A stretch of 64,000 bases of DNA from Anaerobacillus alkaliphilus (GCF_004116265.1 NZ_QOUX01000039.1:1-64000), one strand, 5' to 3'. Shown: positions 1-8,502, counted from the first letter of the stretch. Numbers and translations: made by a program. The notes: generated by a model not told the origin, from the sequence alone.

Positions 1-25
1 TCGTAAGGTCTATTTGGCGTGCGCA

Positions 26-71
26 AATTAATTTTGAGTGGGAGGGGTACCCCTCCCACTCAAAATTAATT
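26..71. repeat. Perfect 46-bp palindrome
   Basis: Two 23-base arms are exact reverse complements and meet with no spacer at 48/49 (core ggggtacccc). The ends are AT-rich and the middle is GC-rich. A hairpin made from it would have no proper loop beyond the forced turn, and no clean T-run follows on either side, so an ordinary terminator is not the obvious reading. It could be a protein-binding palindrome, a bidirectional terminator or the trace of a palindromic mobile unit. The function is unknown. Confidence 0.85.
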
Positions 72-185
72 CATCTAACATAAATAAAAAGATAAAAACA
101 CTTGACTGTAGGTAAGAAAGAGGCTGAGCCTCGAAAGTCATTTTTCTATGATCTTTTGAGTCACCCTCTTTCTTCATTATAAAAG

Positions 186-226
186 AAAAAACCAGAACGA
201 AGTTCGAACCTTCTTTTCTGGTTTTT
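186..226 (-). terminator. Terminator of pssA
   Basis: Stem aaaaaccagaa (186-196) pairs exactly with ttctggttttt (216-226). It lies 16 bases past the pssA stop on the minus strand. T-runs on both sides allow it to act in both directions. Confidence 0.8.
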
Positions 227-241
227 GCCATTTAAGCGCTA

Positions 242-925
242 TTACTTCCGTTTGATTTTTACAAAGCGATAAGTGAGGTACGCAATATAAATCGGTGTCG
301 CGATATAGATTAGGTAAGGGAAGCTAACATATGACCCTTGATAAATAATGAATAAGAGCACTCCTAAGAACAACGTAACAATGGTTCCGTATTTAGGTAG
401 CGGAACACTTTTAAGACTTGGAATACGCACTCTGCTTACCATTAAAAAGCAAAGGCCTGTAAAAATCACAGTAATTACTACACTAGGAATTAGAGCCCCA
501 AACAATGTTAGGATCGCTAGTATACCTCCTGCAGCGGTAATTGGCACACCAATAAAGTAATTCAGAGAAGATTTGTCTTTACTTACGTTAAATCGAGCTA
601 ACCGGTAGGCTCCAAAGAGAGGAAATAGCCCGGCAATGGCAAACCCTAATACACCTAGGTTCATGAAAGTTGTGTAATATACTAAAAATGAAGGGGCCAC
701 CCCAAAAGTGACTATATCTGCTAACGAGTCAAGTTCTTTTCCTAGCTCACTCTCAACACCTAGCATCCTTGCCACACGACCGTCCATAGCATCAAGCATC
801 ATACCGATAATAATTAAAATAGCGGCATTGCGAAACTGCCCAGAAGCAGCATAACCAATTGATAAAAAACCACAGTAAATGTTACCTAACGTTAGGATGT
901 TAGGAAGAGCTCTTTTTAAGTACAT
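242..925 (-). CDS. pssA: CDP-diacylglycerol-serine O-phosphatidyltransferase
   Basis: This integral membrane enzyme transfers a phosphatidyl group from CDP-diacylglycerol to L-serine, the first step towards phosphatidylserine and phosphatidylethanolamine. The CDP-alcohol phosphotransferase signature is complete: D48-G49, A52-R53, G62, D66 and D70 in the spacing DGxxARx8Gx3Dx3D. Hydrophobic segments follow across the rest of the 227 residues, the usual size for the Bacillus type. The start ATG has a weak upstream aggtgtg-like site. It is transcribed alone, with a terminator directly downstream. In B. subtilis pssA is followed by psd; no decarboxylase gene is seen in the window on this side. 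Confidence 0.93.
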   Translation of the reverse strand: MYLKRALPNILTLGNIYCGFLSIGYAASGQFRNAAILIIIGMMLDAMDGRVARMLGVESELGKELDSLADIVTFGVAPSFLVYYTTFMNLGVLGFAIAGLFPLFGAYRLARFNVSKDKSSLNYFIGVPITAAGGILAILTLFGALIPSVVITVIFTGLCFLMVSRVRIPSLKSVPLPKYGTIVTLFLGVLLFIIYQGSYVSFPYLIYIATPIYIAYLTYRFVKIKRK

Positions 926-1277
926 GTTTTTTCACACCTTTTTGGTCTATAGATTTAGGGCTTTGTTCAGATATGTCTTATCATATCGTATTTTATGGAA
1001 AAATAAAAACTCTGTTTACAAATGTAAAGCTTAATTTGGAAAATAAAACTTGTGGAAGGATACCTTACTTTTTTACGAACTTATAGTTTATAAATATCAG
1101 AAGTTAGTTTATAATTATCAGATAATACTAGATTTTTTTAGCTATACATTATTATAATAGTGTTTATATGATATAAATGAGACAGAAAAGATGTGTTCCC
1201 TAGGTGAGGCTTACTTTTTAAACACCTAAGTAGGAGTTTCTACTCTTTTTTGCAATTATGGGAGGTAAGGAAAGTTA
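926..1277. promoter_or_regulatory. pssA-mqo divergent intergenic region with mqo leader
   Basis: A 17-base direct repeat (agtttataaatatcaga at 1085-1101, agtttataattatcaga at 1106-1122) has a 21-bp period, two helical turns. A TATAAT box lies at 1153-1158 without a good -35, as in activator-dependent promoters. The inferred leader then contains an inverted repeat taggtg (1201-1206) / caccta (1223-1228) and a short hairpin agtag (1229-1233) / ctact (1240-1244) followed by six Ts (1246-1251), which looks like a weak intrinsic terminator just ahead of the mqo ribosome binding site. The regulatory role is inferred. Confidence 0.5.
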
Positions 1278-2777
1278 ATGAGCAATATGCAGAAAAAAAC
1301 TGACGTTATCTTAATTGGTGCCGGAGTCATGAGCGCGACTTTGGGATCATTACTGAAAGAGTTAGCACCGGAATGGGAAATTAAAGTATTTGAGAAACTT
1401 GCAGTCGCTGGAGAAGAAAGCTCTAACGAATGGAATAACGCTGGTACGGGTCATGCTGCACTTTGTGAGCTTAACTATACATCCGAAAAACCTGACGGAT
1501 CTGTAGATATTAGTAAAGCAGTTAAAATTAATGAACAATTTCAACTTTCAAGACAGTTTTGGTCTTATCTTGTAAATAAAAACTTAATTCGTAATCCACA
1601 GGATTTTATTATGCCAATCCCTCATATGAGTTTTGTAGAGGGAGAGAAGAACGTAACATTTTTGAGAAATCGTTTTAAAGCGCTTTCTGATAATCCTTTG
1701 TTTCAAGGAATGGAATTTTCTGATGATCCGAAGAAACTGAAGGAATGGATTCCACTTATCATGGAAGGCCGTACATCAAATGAGCCGATCGCCGCAACAA
1801 AAATTGATTCTGGTACGGATGTAAATTTTGGTGCATTAACACGTATGTTGTTTGACCACTTAAAGACTAAGAACGTTGAAATAAACTATAATCACAGTAT
1901 TGAAGATATTAAACGTGCGGAAGACGGATCTTGGGATTTGAAAGTGCATAATATCGAGACTGGTTACATTGATGACTATAATGCTAAATTTGTCTTTATC
2001 GGAGCGGGCGGCGGAAGTCTTCCTTTACTACAAAAAACTGGTATTCCTGAATCAAAACAAATTGGTGGCTTCCCAGTAAGTGGACTATTTATGGTCTGTA
2101 AAAATCCTGAAGTTATCGCTCGCCATCATGCGAAAGTATATGGTAAGGCGAAGGTTGGTGCACCACCAATGTCTGTCCCTCATCTTGATACAAGATATAT
2201 TAATAACGAAAAAGCACTGTTGTTTGGACCATTTGCAGGATTTTCACCAAAGTTTTTAAAAACGGGTTCAAATCTTGACCTAATTGGTTCTGTAAAACCA
2301 AATAACGTCTTGACTATGTTAGCAGCAGGCGTAAAAGAGATGGCATTGACGAAATACCTGATCCAGCAAGTATTGCTTTCAAATGAAAAGCGTATGGAAG
2401 AATTGCGTGAGTTTATCCCAAATGCCAAAAGTGAGGATTGGGAGATCGTAGTTGCTGGGCAACGTGTGCAGGTTATTAAGGATACGAAAGCAGGAAAAGG
2501 AACACTTCAATTTGGTACAGAAGTAGTAAGTGCTTCTGATGGGTCGATCGCTGCATTGCTCGGAGCTTCACCAGGAGCTTCCACTGCCGTTCATGTCATG
2601 CTTGAAGTATTAGAAAAATGCTTTCCTCAACATATGTTCGAGTGGAATTCGAAGATTAGAGAAATGTTGCCTTCTTTTGGGGAGTCACTAGTAGACAACC
2701 CTAAATTATTTCAAGAGATCCATACATCTACAGCTGAGACTCTTGGTCTAAGCAAAAAAGAGCTTGTTTATAACTAA
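1278..2777 (+). CDS. mqo: Malate:quinone oxidoreductase
   Basis: This FAD-dependent peripheral membrane enzyme oxidises L-malate to oxaloacetate and passes electrons to the quinone pool, bypassing NAD malate dehydrogenase. The N-terminus has the dinucleotide-binding pattern [10 protein letters not shown] near residues 14-23. The sequence [20 protein letters not shown] and the C-terminal [16 protein letters not shown] are typical of the family. The 499 residues match the normal size. The ATG is preceded by gggaggtaagg at good spacing. It is monocistronic, with its own terminator. The leader upstream has direct repeats and hairpins that suggest regulated expression. Confidence 0.95.
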   Translation: MSNMQKKTDVILIGAGVMSATLGSLLKELAPEWEIKVFEKLAVAGEESSNEWNNAGTGHAALCELNYTSEKPDGSVDISKAVKINEQFQLSRQFWSYLVNKNLIRNPQDFIMPIPHMSFVEGEKNVTFLRNRFKALSDNPLFQGMEFSDDPKKLKEWIPLIMEGRTSNEPIAATKIDSGTDVNFGALTRMLFDHLKTKNVEINYNHSIEDIKRAEDGSWDLKVHNIETGYIDDYNAKFVFIGAGGGSLPLLQKTGIPESKQIGGFPVSGLFMVCKNPEVIARHHAKVYGKAKVGAPPMSVPHLDTRYINNEKALLFGPFAGFSPKFLKTGSNLDLIGSVKPNNVLTMLAAGVKEMALTKYLIQQVLLSNEKRMEELREFIPNAKSEDWEIVVAGQRVQVIKDTKAGKGTLQFGTEVVSASDGSIAALLGASPGASTAVHVMLEVLEKCFPQHMFEWNSKIREMLPSFGESLVDNPKLFQEIHTSTAETLGLSKKELVYN

Positions 2778-2781
2778 TACA

Positions 2782-2815
2782 AAAGGACAAATCTTAATCG
2801 ATTTGTCCTTTTTTA
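2782..2815 (+). terminator. Terminator of mqo
   Basis: Stem aaaggacaaat (2782-2792) pairs with atttgtccttt (2801-2811), followed by a T-run. Confidence 0.9.
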
Positions 2816-2824
2816 ATAGGAATT

Positions 2825-3595
2825 TTATAAGGTTAAAGATTTTGGTTGCTTGCTACTATTTGTTTTTGAAACTTTCAATAGATAAAGAGAATAGATAAGG
2901 AACGCTAGGTTTAGTAGCAAAAAGGCTGTTAACCATTCGATTGGATAATCACTACTATGAACGCCATAAGCACCAGTTCCTGCATATTCAACAGCATCCA
3001 AAATAAAGTGGAATACAATTGCAGGAATTAGGCTTTTATTAGCTAAAACCATTGCTGTTAGTGCCATCCCACCAAACGTTGCCCATCCAAACTGGAATAG
3101 AGCGTAAGTAACATCGCCACCGACAAAGATATTTCCAAGATGGGCAATTCCGAATAATAGGGATGGTACAATAATGGCAATTGCCGTTCCAAAAGGTAAA
3201 ATTGCACGAAGTAAAATTCCTCTAAATAATATCTCTTCATTTATGGCAACACCTGCAGCTGCAATCAATAAAAATGGAATGTGGCCCCATGTTGTATTAA
3301 ACCCAAGTAGGAAAACAAGCGTTAAAGGAATGACAAGGACTGGTAACCAAGTATACCAAGTTTTAGCTGAAGTCGGCATTGTTAAGCCGATTTCTTTGTC
3401 GATTTTTAACCATCTGACAACGGCAATCGCACATGTTGCATATATGATCATAACTACCCAACCTAAATCATCTTGGACAGTAAGAGCTGGATTTACGAAC
3501 TGTATCCCCTTTACTGCTGCCATTCCAAGCAATCCTCTTCCAAACAACACGACTAGAAATAAAATTAAACCATGACGGTATAAGAAATTTTTCAT
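2825..3595 (-). CDS. CPBP-family intramembrane metalloprotease
   Basis: A polytopic membrane protein of 256 residues with the CPBP/Abi signature. EEILFR lies in a transmembrane helix, followed by HLGNIF and, near the end, FHFILD, which are the glutamate and histidine motifs thought to bind zinc. The family includes the Rce1 CAAX protease and bacterial proteins of bacteriocin immunity. The start is set at the ATG of MKNFLYRHG because gaataagggag lies just upstream of it; a longer in-frame extension to about 3718 lacks such a site. It is divergent from a two-component system, and the shared intergenic region carries operator-like repeats, so it may be a target of that system. The substrate is unknown. 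Confidence 0.85.
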   Translation of the reverse strand: MKNFLYRHGLILFLVVLFGRGLLGMAAVKGIQFVNPALTVQDDLGWVVMIIYATCAIAVVRWLKIDKEIGLTMPTSAKTWYTWLPVLVIPLTLVFLLGFNTTWGHIPFLLIAAAGVAINEEILFRGILLRAILPFGTAIAIIVPSLLFGIAHLGNIFVGGDVTYALFQFGWATFGGMALTAMVLANKSLIPAIVFHFILDAVEYAGTGAYGVHSSDYPIEWLTAFLLLNLAFLIYSLYLLKVSKTNSSKQPKSLTL

Positions 3596-3644
3596 TATTA
3601 TTACTCCCTTATTCTTATTTTGTATCTTCATTATCGGATAGCTA

Positions 3645-3699
3645 AGGTCATATCTGATAGTGAGCTTTGTCATAAGTGAGGTCATATGACTTTTATGAC
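3645..3699. promoter_or_regulatory. Operator-like repeats between CPBP gene and sensor kinase
   Basis: The half-site aggtcatat occurs at 3645-3653 and again at 3679-3687. The second copy is part of the perfect palindrome gtcatatgac (3681-3690), which is flanked by gtcataa (3669-3675) and its complement ttatgac (3693-3699). Such gtcat...atgac arrangements fit binding by a dimeric NarL/DesR-type regulator, one of which is encoded directly downstream. The assignment is inference. Confidence 0.5.
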
Positions 3700-3782
3700 T
3701 AGTGGTGTTTAGGAACAAAGGAAAAGAAACAAATCATGTGGAATATATGATTATCAAAATTAAATTGGATGGGGAGCATTGT

Positions 3783-4991
3783 ATGTTACCGTTTCAACTC
3801 GAAACCCATTGGGTTTTTAAAACTGCACAAGTAACAAGAATTGCATGGTTTATCTTCCACCTTTTGTTCTTTGTCATCTATCTACAAGACAATCCATTGT
3901 TTTGGCTATTGATGCCACTATTTTTTACTGCATTTCTTATCCCACAATGGTCTGGAACAAAGTTAGATAGCTTTGGTGTCCGAAATTATCCGTTTCTTGA
4001 ACTGATTTTTAGCGGATTGTTATTAATTATTGGGTGTTTCGTTCTTGGAAATTATTCCTCGTTTCTATCGATCCCAGCACTCTGCGCTGGTTTATATAGT
4101 AAGCCAGGAAAGCACAGATGGTATTTATGGACAGGATTTTCAATTGTCCCCATACTTGCTGTAATGACAGTTGGCTTCGAGCGTTTAGGTCTGGGGGTCA
4201 TTGAGGGATCCTTCTTTTTCGGGATTGGGATAGCCGTAGCAAAAATGCTTGAGGCAGAACAGAAAGCACAACAGCTACTTGAAGAAAACCAAAGGCAAAA
4301 TCAGCTTCTAGAGGCGTACGCAAAGCAAATTGAAAAGGTTACTTTACTAGAGGAACGAAACAGGCTTGCTAGAGATCTGCATGATACGATCGGCCATACA
4401 TTTACTTCTGTCATTATGGGATTAGACGCAGTTTCATACTTAGTAAAGACATCTCCAGATAAAGCACAAGAGCATGTTGATGGATTAAGCAATGTCATGA
4501 GAAGGTCCTTAGGTGAAGTAAGGACGTATATCCACCAAATTTCACCTTATGAAGGTAGAGAGGATCTATCTTCTCAATTGCAAAAAATCGCGAGTGAGTT
4601 TACCTTACTCACAAAAACGAAGGTAGATTTCAAGCTTCCTATTAAAGAAGTGCATATAACCTCACTAGGAACAACAACGCTCATCCGTTGTCTTCAAGAA
4701 GCATTAACGAATGCAGTCAGACATGGGCGTGCTAGTGAAATCTGTATTGAACTTGGTGAAGAGGATAGTTGGGTGATGTTAGCTATTAAGGATAATGGGA
4801 TTGGAATTAAAGATACCCCATTTGGTTTTGGCTTGACTGGCATGAGGGAAAGATTGGAATCGCTGCAAGGAGAACTCAACGTTAAAACAAACGAATTTGG
4901 CGGAACTTCTGTAACTTGCTTTTTACCTACAAATAAAGGACTGATAAGAGGGAGAATGGAACAAGATGATCAAAGTGTTAATTGTGGATGA
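3783..4991 (+). CDS. Sensor histidine kinase, DesK/LiaS (HPK7) type
   Basis: A 402-residue membrane kinase. The N-terminal half has about five hydrophobic segments and little extracellular sequence, then a coiled linker (AEQKAQQLLEENQRQNQLLE). The HisKA_3 motif ERNRLARDLHDTIGH has the phospho-acceptor at His200, and the ATPase domain has EALTNAVRHG, DNGIGI and GFGLTGMRERL. This is the layout of DesK, which senses membrane state with its helices. The start is the ATG of MLPFQL, which has ggatggggag upstream; a longer frame start at 3702 does not. Its stop overlaps the response regulator gene, so the two are translationally coupled. Confidence 0.85.
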   Translation: MLPFQLETHWVFKTAQVTRIAWFIFHLLFFVIYLQDNPLFWLLMPLFFTAFLIPQWSGTKLDSFGVRNYPFLELIFSGLLLIIGCFVLGNYSSFLSIPALCAGLYSKPGKHRWYLWTGFSIVPILAVMTVGFERLGLGVIEGSFFFGIGIAVAKMLEAEQKAQQLLEENQRQNQLLEAYAKQIEKVTLLEERNRLARDLHDTIGHTFTSVIMGLDAVSYLVKTSPDKAQEHVDGLSNVMRRSLGEVRTYIHQISPYEGREDLSSQLQKIASEFTLLTKTKVDFKLPIKEVHITSLGTTTLIRCLQEALTNAVRHGRASEICIELGEEDSWVMLAIKDNGIGIKDTPFGFGLTGMRERLESLQGELNVKTNEFGGTSVTCFLPTNKGLIRGRMEQDDQSVNCG

Positions 4992-5634
4992 CCAAGAATT
5001 AATAAGAGTGAGTCTTTCTATTGTATTAGGAGGCGAATCGGATCTTGAAATTGTTGGCGTAGCTGAAAATGGCAAAATGGCCACTGAATTAGTGAAAGAG
5101 CTTTCTCCTGATATCGTCCTAATGGACATTCATATGCCAGTGATGAATGGAGTTGAGGCAACAGCTCAAATTAAAAGTCAATTTCCTGAGGTAAAGGTGA
5201 TGATTGTAACCACCTTTGAGGAAATAGATTATGTCCGAGAGGCTTTGGTTGCAGGGGCAGAGGGTTATTTGCTTAAGGCAATACACCCTAAGGATTTAGC
5301 AGCTGGTATTCGGTTAGTCCATCACGGAGGCACCTTGATCACACAGGAAATAGCTAAGCAACTTATTAGTCAATGGGCCAATCCTTCTATTGAAGTAAAG
5401 AAAGAAAAGAATAAGAAAAATAACTTTGGCCTTACTGAAAGAGAGATTGAAGTATTAGTAGAAATATCAAAAGGCGCTACTAATCGAGAAATTGCCCGAA
5501 AACTCTTTTTGACGGAAGGAACGGTTAAGAATTATATTTCAAATATCTATTCAAAGTTAGAAGTGACTGGTAGGCAAAAAGCAGTGTTTAAGGCGAAGGA
5601 AGAGGGAATTATTAGTCCATTAGAGAATATGTAG
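4966..5634 (+). CDS. Response regulator, NarL/LuxR family
   Basis: A 222-residue partner of the kinase, overlapping it by 26 bases. The receiver domain has acidic residues D8 and D9 and the phospho-acceptor D54 in VLMDIHMPVMNG. The C-terminal LuxR helix-turn-helix is LTEREIEVLVEISKGATNREIARKLFLTEGTVKNYISN in outline, from about residue 150. It likely binds the gtcat repeats upstream of the kinase and may control the divergent CPBP protease. Relatives are DesR, LiaR and YvfU; sequence alone does not decide among them. Confidence 0.88.
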   Translation: MIKVLIVDDQELIRVSLSIVLGGESDLEIVGVAENGKMATELVKELSPDIVLMDIHMPVMNGVEATAQIKSQFPEVKVMIVTTFEEIDYVREALVAGAEGYLLKAIHPKDLAAGIRLVHHGGTLITQEIAKQLISQWANPSIEVKKEKNKKNNFGLTEREIEVLVEISKGATNREIARKLFLTEGTVKNYISNIYSKLEVTGRQKAVFKAKEEGIISPLENM

Positions 5635-5635
5635 A

Positions 5636-5672
5636 AGCACTTTACCTCATGAGGGGAAAGTGCTGTTTTTTT
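5636..5672 (+). terminator. Terminator of the two-component operon
   Basis: Stem agcacttt...cctc with gagg...aaagtgct (5636-5663), followed by eight Ts. Confidence 0.85.
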
Positions 5673-5676
5673 GACT

Positions 5677-5834
5677 GAAATAACGAGTACATGGCCTCGA
5701 ATTTGGCAAATTTAAGCTTTAAAAAAGTTCCGTTATTTTTTAGAAAATAGCCGTTTTTCAGATTTCGAGGTCCAGTATGTCCTCGAAAATTAGAAAAGGG
5801 CGTTTTCAGCTGAAATAACGGAATATATGTCCGC
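5677..5834. repeat. Cluster of short dispersed intergenic repeats (copy group 1)
   Basis: Several degenerate copies of a roughly 24-bp unit resembling aaataRcggWaYVYatgtcc occur here in both orientations: gaaataacgagtacatggcc (from 5677), the complementary ccgttatttttt (about 5728-5741), an inverted repeat tttcgagg (5763-5770) / cctcgaaa (5781-5788) around agtatgt, and gaaataacggaatatatgtc (5812-5831). The same unit recurs near 15.8, 16.1 and 26.2 kb. Confidence 0.7.
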
Positions 5835-5926
5835 TTAGTTGAGTGGGTAGAGAGGATTTTTGATAGTGGGTTACATATAAGGAAAATAATGTTAATATTA
5901 GGGGTGAAGGGGATTGAGGTGATCGA

Positions 5927-6340
5927 TTGGTTTTTACAGCAACTCCACCAAGGATTGTGTTAGTTATTTTGCTTTTACTACAAATTTTCTCTTTTAATTT
6001 ATCAACAAACCTACCATTAAGAGTTTTCCAAATTGCTCTTATGTTATTTATTTTCTGTGCATTGTTGATCAAGTACCAATTTGAAATACACAATGAAAGA
6101 CTAATATACCAGATTTTGATTTTCTCAAAACCAATTTTCAAAAGGGAACTTGTACCTAACGATATTATTGAAATTACATTTAAGCATGTCGGGTGGGGGA
6201 CAAAAGCAGCCTTTGTGAAGGTCAAAAAAGGTGTTAATTGGCGAATTATTGGTTTTGTTCCTGATCATGTGTATTCCGAACTCGCAAATTATGCAACAGA
6301 AAATGATGTGAAGGTAGCATTGGATTTCTTTAAAAACTAG
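5927..6340 (+). CDS. Membrane protein with PH-like C-terminal domain
   Basis: A 137-residue protein I do not recognise by name. Residues 9-50 form two hydrophobic helices. The rest (YQFEIHNERLIYQILIFSKPIFKRELVPNDIIEITF...) has the strand pattern of the bacterial PH-like domains seen in YdbT-type proteins. The start is a TTG with gaggtg six bases upstream. It heads a tightly spaced operon with a HAD phosphatase, Nudix hydrolase, P-loop kinase and a small membrane protein. Confidence 0.7.
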   Translation: MVFTATPPRIVLVILLLLQIFSFNLSTNLPLRVFQIALMLFIFCALLIKYQFEIHNERLIYQILIFSKPIFKRELVPNDIIEITFKHVGWGTKAAFVKVKKGVNWRIIGFVPDHVYSELANYATENDVKVALDFFKN

Positions 6341-6351
6341 GAGTGATTTCT

Positions 6352-7005
6352 GTGAAAGCAATTTTATTTGATTTCGATGGGACTTTAGCAAATACCTTAC
6401 CAATATGCTTTGATGCTTTTCAACATGTTTTTAGGAAGTTTGATCAAAAAGAACTTACCTCTGAAGATATTAAGGCAATGTTTGGTCCCTCAGAAACGGG
6501 GATTATTAGTGCGAACCTTATCAATCAAAATATCGAAGAGGCAATTGAACATTATTATGAAAAATACTCAGAAAGCCACAAAAGTTTAGTTGTACCTAAT
6601 CATGAGATAACTAATTTGCTAAACTACTTAAAGGACAAAGGGATCAAGCTTGGGATTGTTACAGGAAAAGCGAGAAGAAGTTTAGATATTTCATTAGAAG
6701 CTCTGCAAATGAATGATCTATTTGATGTAATAATTACAGGGGATGATGTTATTCAGCCTAAACCTCATCCAGAGGGAGTTATCAAGGCATTGGCATTTCT
6801 AGAGGTTGGACCTCATGAAGCGATGTTTATTGGAGATAGTGATGCAGATATACAGGCCGGTGTTCAAGCAAATGTTTTTACAGTAGGTGTCCAATGGTTA
6901 CCTGATTATCAAACGTTGGAATTTTCTATTGAACCTCATTCCGTTTATTATAGTGTGATTGATTTTAAGAATTCGTTGGGATTTGGTGAACGAAATGAGT
7001 TATAA
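6352..7005 (+). CDS. HAD-superfamily phosphatase (phosphoglycolate phosphatase-like)
   Basis: A 217-residue soluble phosphohydrolase. Motif I is DFDGT at residues 7-11, motif II is IVTGKAR, and motifs III/IV are KPHPEG and FIGDSDADIQAG; the cap domain lies between. These place it with PpaX/Gph-like enzymes, but the substrate cannot be read from the sequence. The start is GTG at 6352, eight bases after aggag; another GTG at 6343 overlaps that site. It overlaps the next gene by 11 bases. Confidence 0.85.
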   Translation: MKAILFDFDGTLANTLPICFDAFQHVFRKFDQKELTSEDIKAMFGPSETGIISANLINQNIEEAIEHYYEKYSESHKSLVVPNHEITNLLNYLKDKGIKLGIVTGKARRSLDISLEALQMNDLFDVIITGDDVIQPKPHPEGVIKALAFLEVGPHEAMFIGDSDADIQAGVQANVFTVGVQWLPDYQTLEFSIEPHSVYYSVIDFKNSLGFGERNEL

Positions 7006-7612
7006 ATGGCTGGACTGGGCAAGGAGGATTCAATCATTATCTCAAGCAGGGCTAACATTTTCCAAGGATATTTATGATCTTGAACGGTACGAAGAGTTAC
7101 GAACCATAAGTGCAGAGATCCTGGCGGAATATACAGGTGTAAAAATTGAGACGATCGAAGAATTTTTTGTTAAAGAAAAAGGTTATCCTACACCAAAGGT
7201 TGATGTTAGAGGAGTAGTTTTTAGAGAAGATAAAATATTAATGGTTAGAGAAAAAATAGATGATTGCTGGTCTTTACCGGGTGGCTTCTGTGACGTTGGG
7301 TTATCCCCTGCGGAAAATATAGTGAAAGAAATAAAAGAGGAGTCCGGTTTTGACGTAGTCCCTGTAAAATTGTTAGCAATTTTGGACATGAACAAACATC
7401 CTCACCCACCTCAACCGTATCATTATTATAAAGTATTCATCCGGTGTGAAATAATTGGTGGAAATGCTAGAAATGGGATAGAGACAAAGGGTATTAATTT
7501 TTTTGAGAAAAATAACTTGCCAAACCTATCCACTGATCGAAATACAGAGTCACAAATACATACACTGTTTGAATTTTTGGTAGAACCTCATAAACAAGCA
7601 CTATTTGATTAA
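6995..7612 (+). CDS. Nudix hydrolase with N-terminal extension
   Basis: A 205-residue protein. An alpha-helical N-terminal domain (1-65) of the type found in YjhB-like Nudix proteins precedes the hydrolase domain. The Nudix box reads GGFCDVGLSPAENIVKEIKE followed by ESGF. The first glutamate of the classical GxxxxxE is replaced by leucine, as is usual in this subgroup, while the metal-binding EEs are kept. The substrate is likely a nucleoside diphosphate derivative. The start ATG lies inside the end of the HAD gene. Confidence 0.85.
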   Translation: MSYKWLDWARRIQSLSQAGLTFSKDIYDLERYEELRTISAEILAEYTGVKIETIEEFFVKEKGYPTPKVDVRGVVFREDKILMVREKIDDCWSLPGGFCDVGLSPAENIVKEIKEESGFDVVPVKLLAILDMNKHPHPPQPYHYYKVFIRCEIIGGNARNGIETKGINFFEKNNLPNLSTDRNTESQIHTLFEFLVEPHKQALFD

Positions 7613-7625
7613 AGGTGGAATTTTC

Positions 7626-8216
7626 TTGTCAGATATAACTACGTTACTAAATAATATTCCAAAACTTGAATATGGGAAAAGGTTCATACTTGGCATAGAT
7701 GGATTAAGTCGCTCTGGTAAAACAACTCTCGTGTCACAGCTAAAGGAACTAGTGGATGAGAGGGGCATTCCTACTTGTGTTTTTCATATTGATGATCACA
7801 TTGTTGAGAGGAAGAGACGCTACGATACGGGACATGACGAGTGGTATGAATATTATCAGTTACAATGGGATGCTGAGTGGATAAAATTGAATTTCTTTGA
7901 AAAATTAGCGACAGCTAAGCAACTTCAATTGCCAATGTATGATAGTCACACTGACTCTCACAGAGTAGAGGTTAATGAAATTCCTGATAATTGTTTAATA
8001 ATTGTTGAAGGAGTATTCCTCCAGAGAAAAGAGTGGAGAGGTTACTTTGATTTTTTTGTATATCTGGACTGTCCAAGACAAGAAAGATTTAGGCGCGAAA
8101 ATGTTATTACTCAGAGTAATATTGAGAAGTTTAAGAAACGATATTGGAAAGCGGAAGATTATTACCTAGAAAGTGAAACTCCAATGGAAAAGGCGGATTT
8201 AATCATAAGCTGCTAG
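7626..8216 (+). CDS. P-loop kinase, uridine kinase-like
   Basis: A 196-residue nucleotide-binding protein with Walker A GLSRSGKTT near residues 29-37, the acidic FHIDDH motif that would bind substrate, and a hydrophobic IIVEGVFL strand resembling Walker B. It resembles proteins annotated as uridine kinases in Bacillus, although a sugar or nucleoside substrate is not proven. I take TTG at 7626 as start because aaaggtgg lies seven bases upstream; a TTG at 7605 in frame has no such site. It is the fourth gene of the operon. Confidence 0.75.
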   Translation: MSDITTLLNNIPKLEYGKRFILGIDGLSRSGKTTLVSQLKELVDERGIPTCVFHIDDHIVERKRRYDTGHDEWYEYYQLQWDAEWIKLNFFEKLATAKQLQLPMYDSHTDSHRVEVNEIPDNCLIIVEGVFLQRKEWRGYFDFFVYLDCPRQERFRRENVITQSNIEKFKKRYWKAEDYYLESETPMEKADLIISC

Positions 8217-8247
8217 CAGTTTTGGAGTTTGGTAGAGGAGGCTAAAA

Positions 8248-8502
8248 ATGATGCATAATTGGACTATGTATCTAAATATGGCTATTGGAACTGTAGGTAT
8301 CATTCTCGTTTTCTTAGGGTTATTTGAGTTTGTTAATTTAGTAGAAGACATAAAAGGGCTAATTTTAATCTTGGTAGGTCTAACGATTATCATCCATTAT
8401 GTTTACCACCTAGAAAAGAAAGCGGGAATTAGTAATAAAATAATCTGGGTAAGGGCGATCATTCTTATCCTGGTAATTTATCTGGTGTATTATTTTCTGT
8501 AA
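8248..8502 (+). CDS. Small membrane protein
   Basis: 84 residues consisting of three hydrophobic helices (about 8-28, 35-52 and 64-83) joined by short charged loops (VEDIKG, HLEKKAG). No family recognised. The ribosome binding site gaggaggc is strong. It is the last gene of the operon and is followed by a terminator. Confidence 0.7.
   Translation: MMHNWTMYLNMAIGTVGIILVFLGLFEFVNLVEDIKGLILILVGLTIIIHYVYHLEKKAGISNKIIWVRAIILILVIYLVYYFL

Larger units (their letters stand above)
1..241. other. Gene-free stretch at the window edge
   Basis: It holds the 46-bp palindrome (26-71), a further interrupted inverted repeat (aagaaagagg near 112 pairing with cctctttctt near 167), and the terminator of pssA. 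A 67-codon reading frame on the minus strand runs through these palindromes, but it has no ribosome binding site and no recognisable protein character, so I do not call it. Confidence 0.5.

Noticed and set aside
28-231. A 67-codon minus-strand reading frame at the window start
   Set aside because: It runs across the pssA terminator and the 46-bp palindrome, has no ribosome binding site and no protein-like composition.
3702-3782. Earlier start for the sensor kinase, and similar upstream extensions for the CPBP gene and the MCP at 16261
   Set aside because: The extensions lack ribosome binding sites, run through operator-like sequence and would put polar residues before the first membrane helix; internal starts have good sites.
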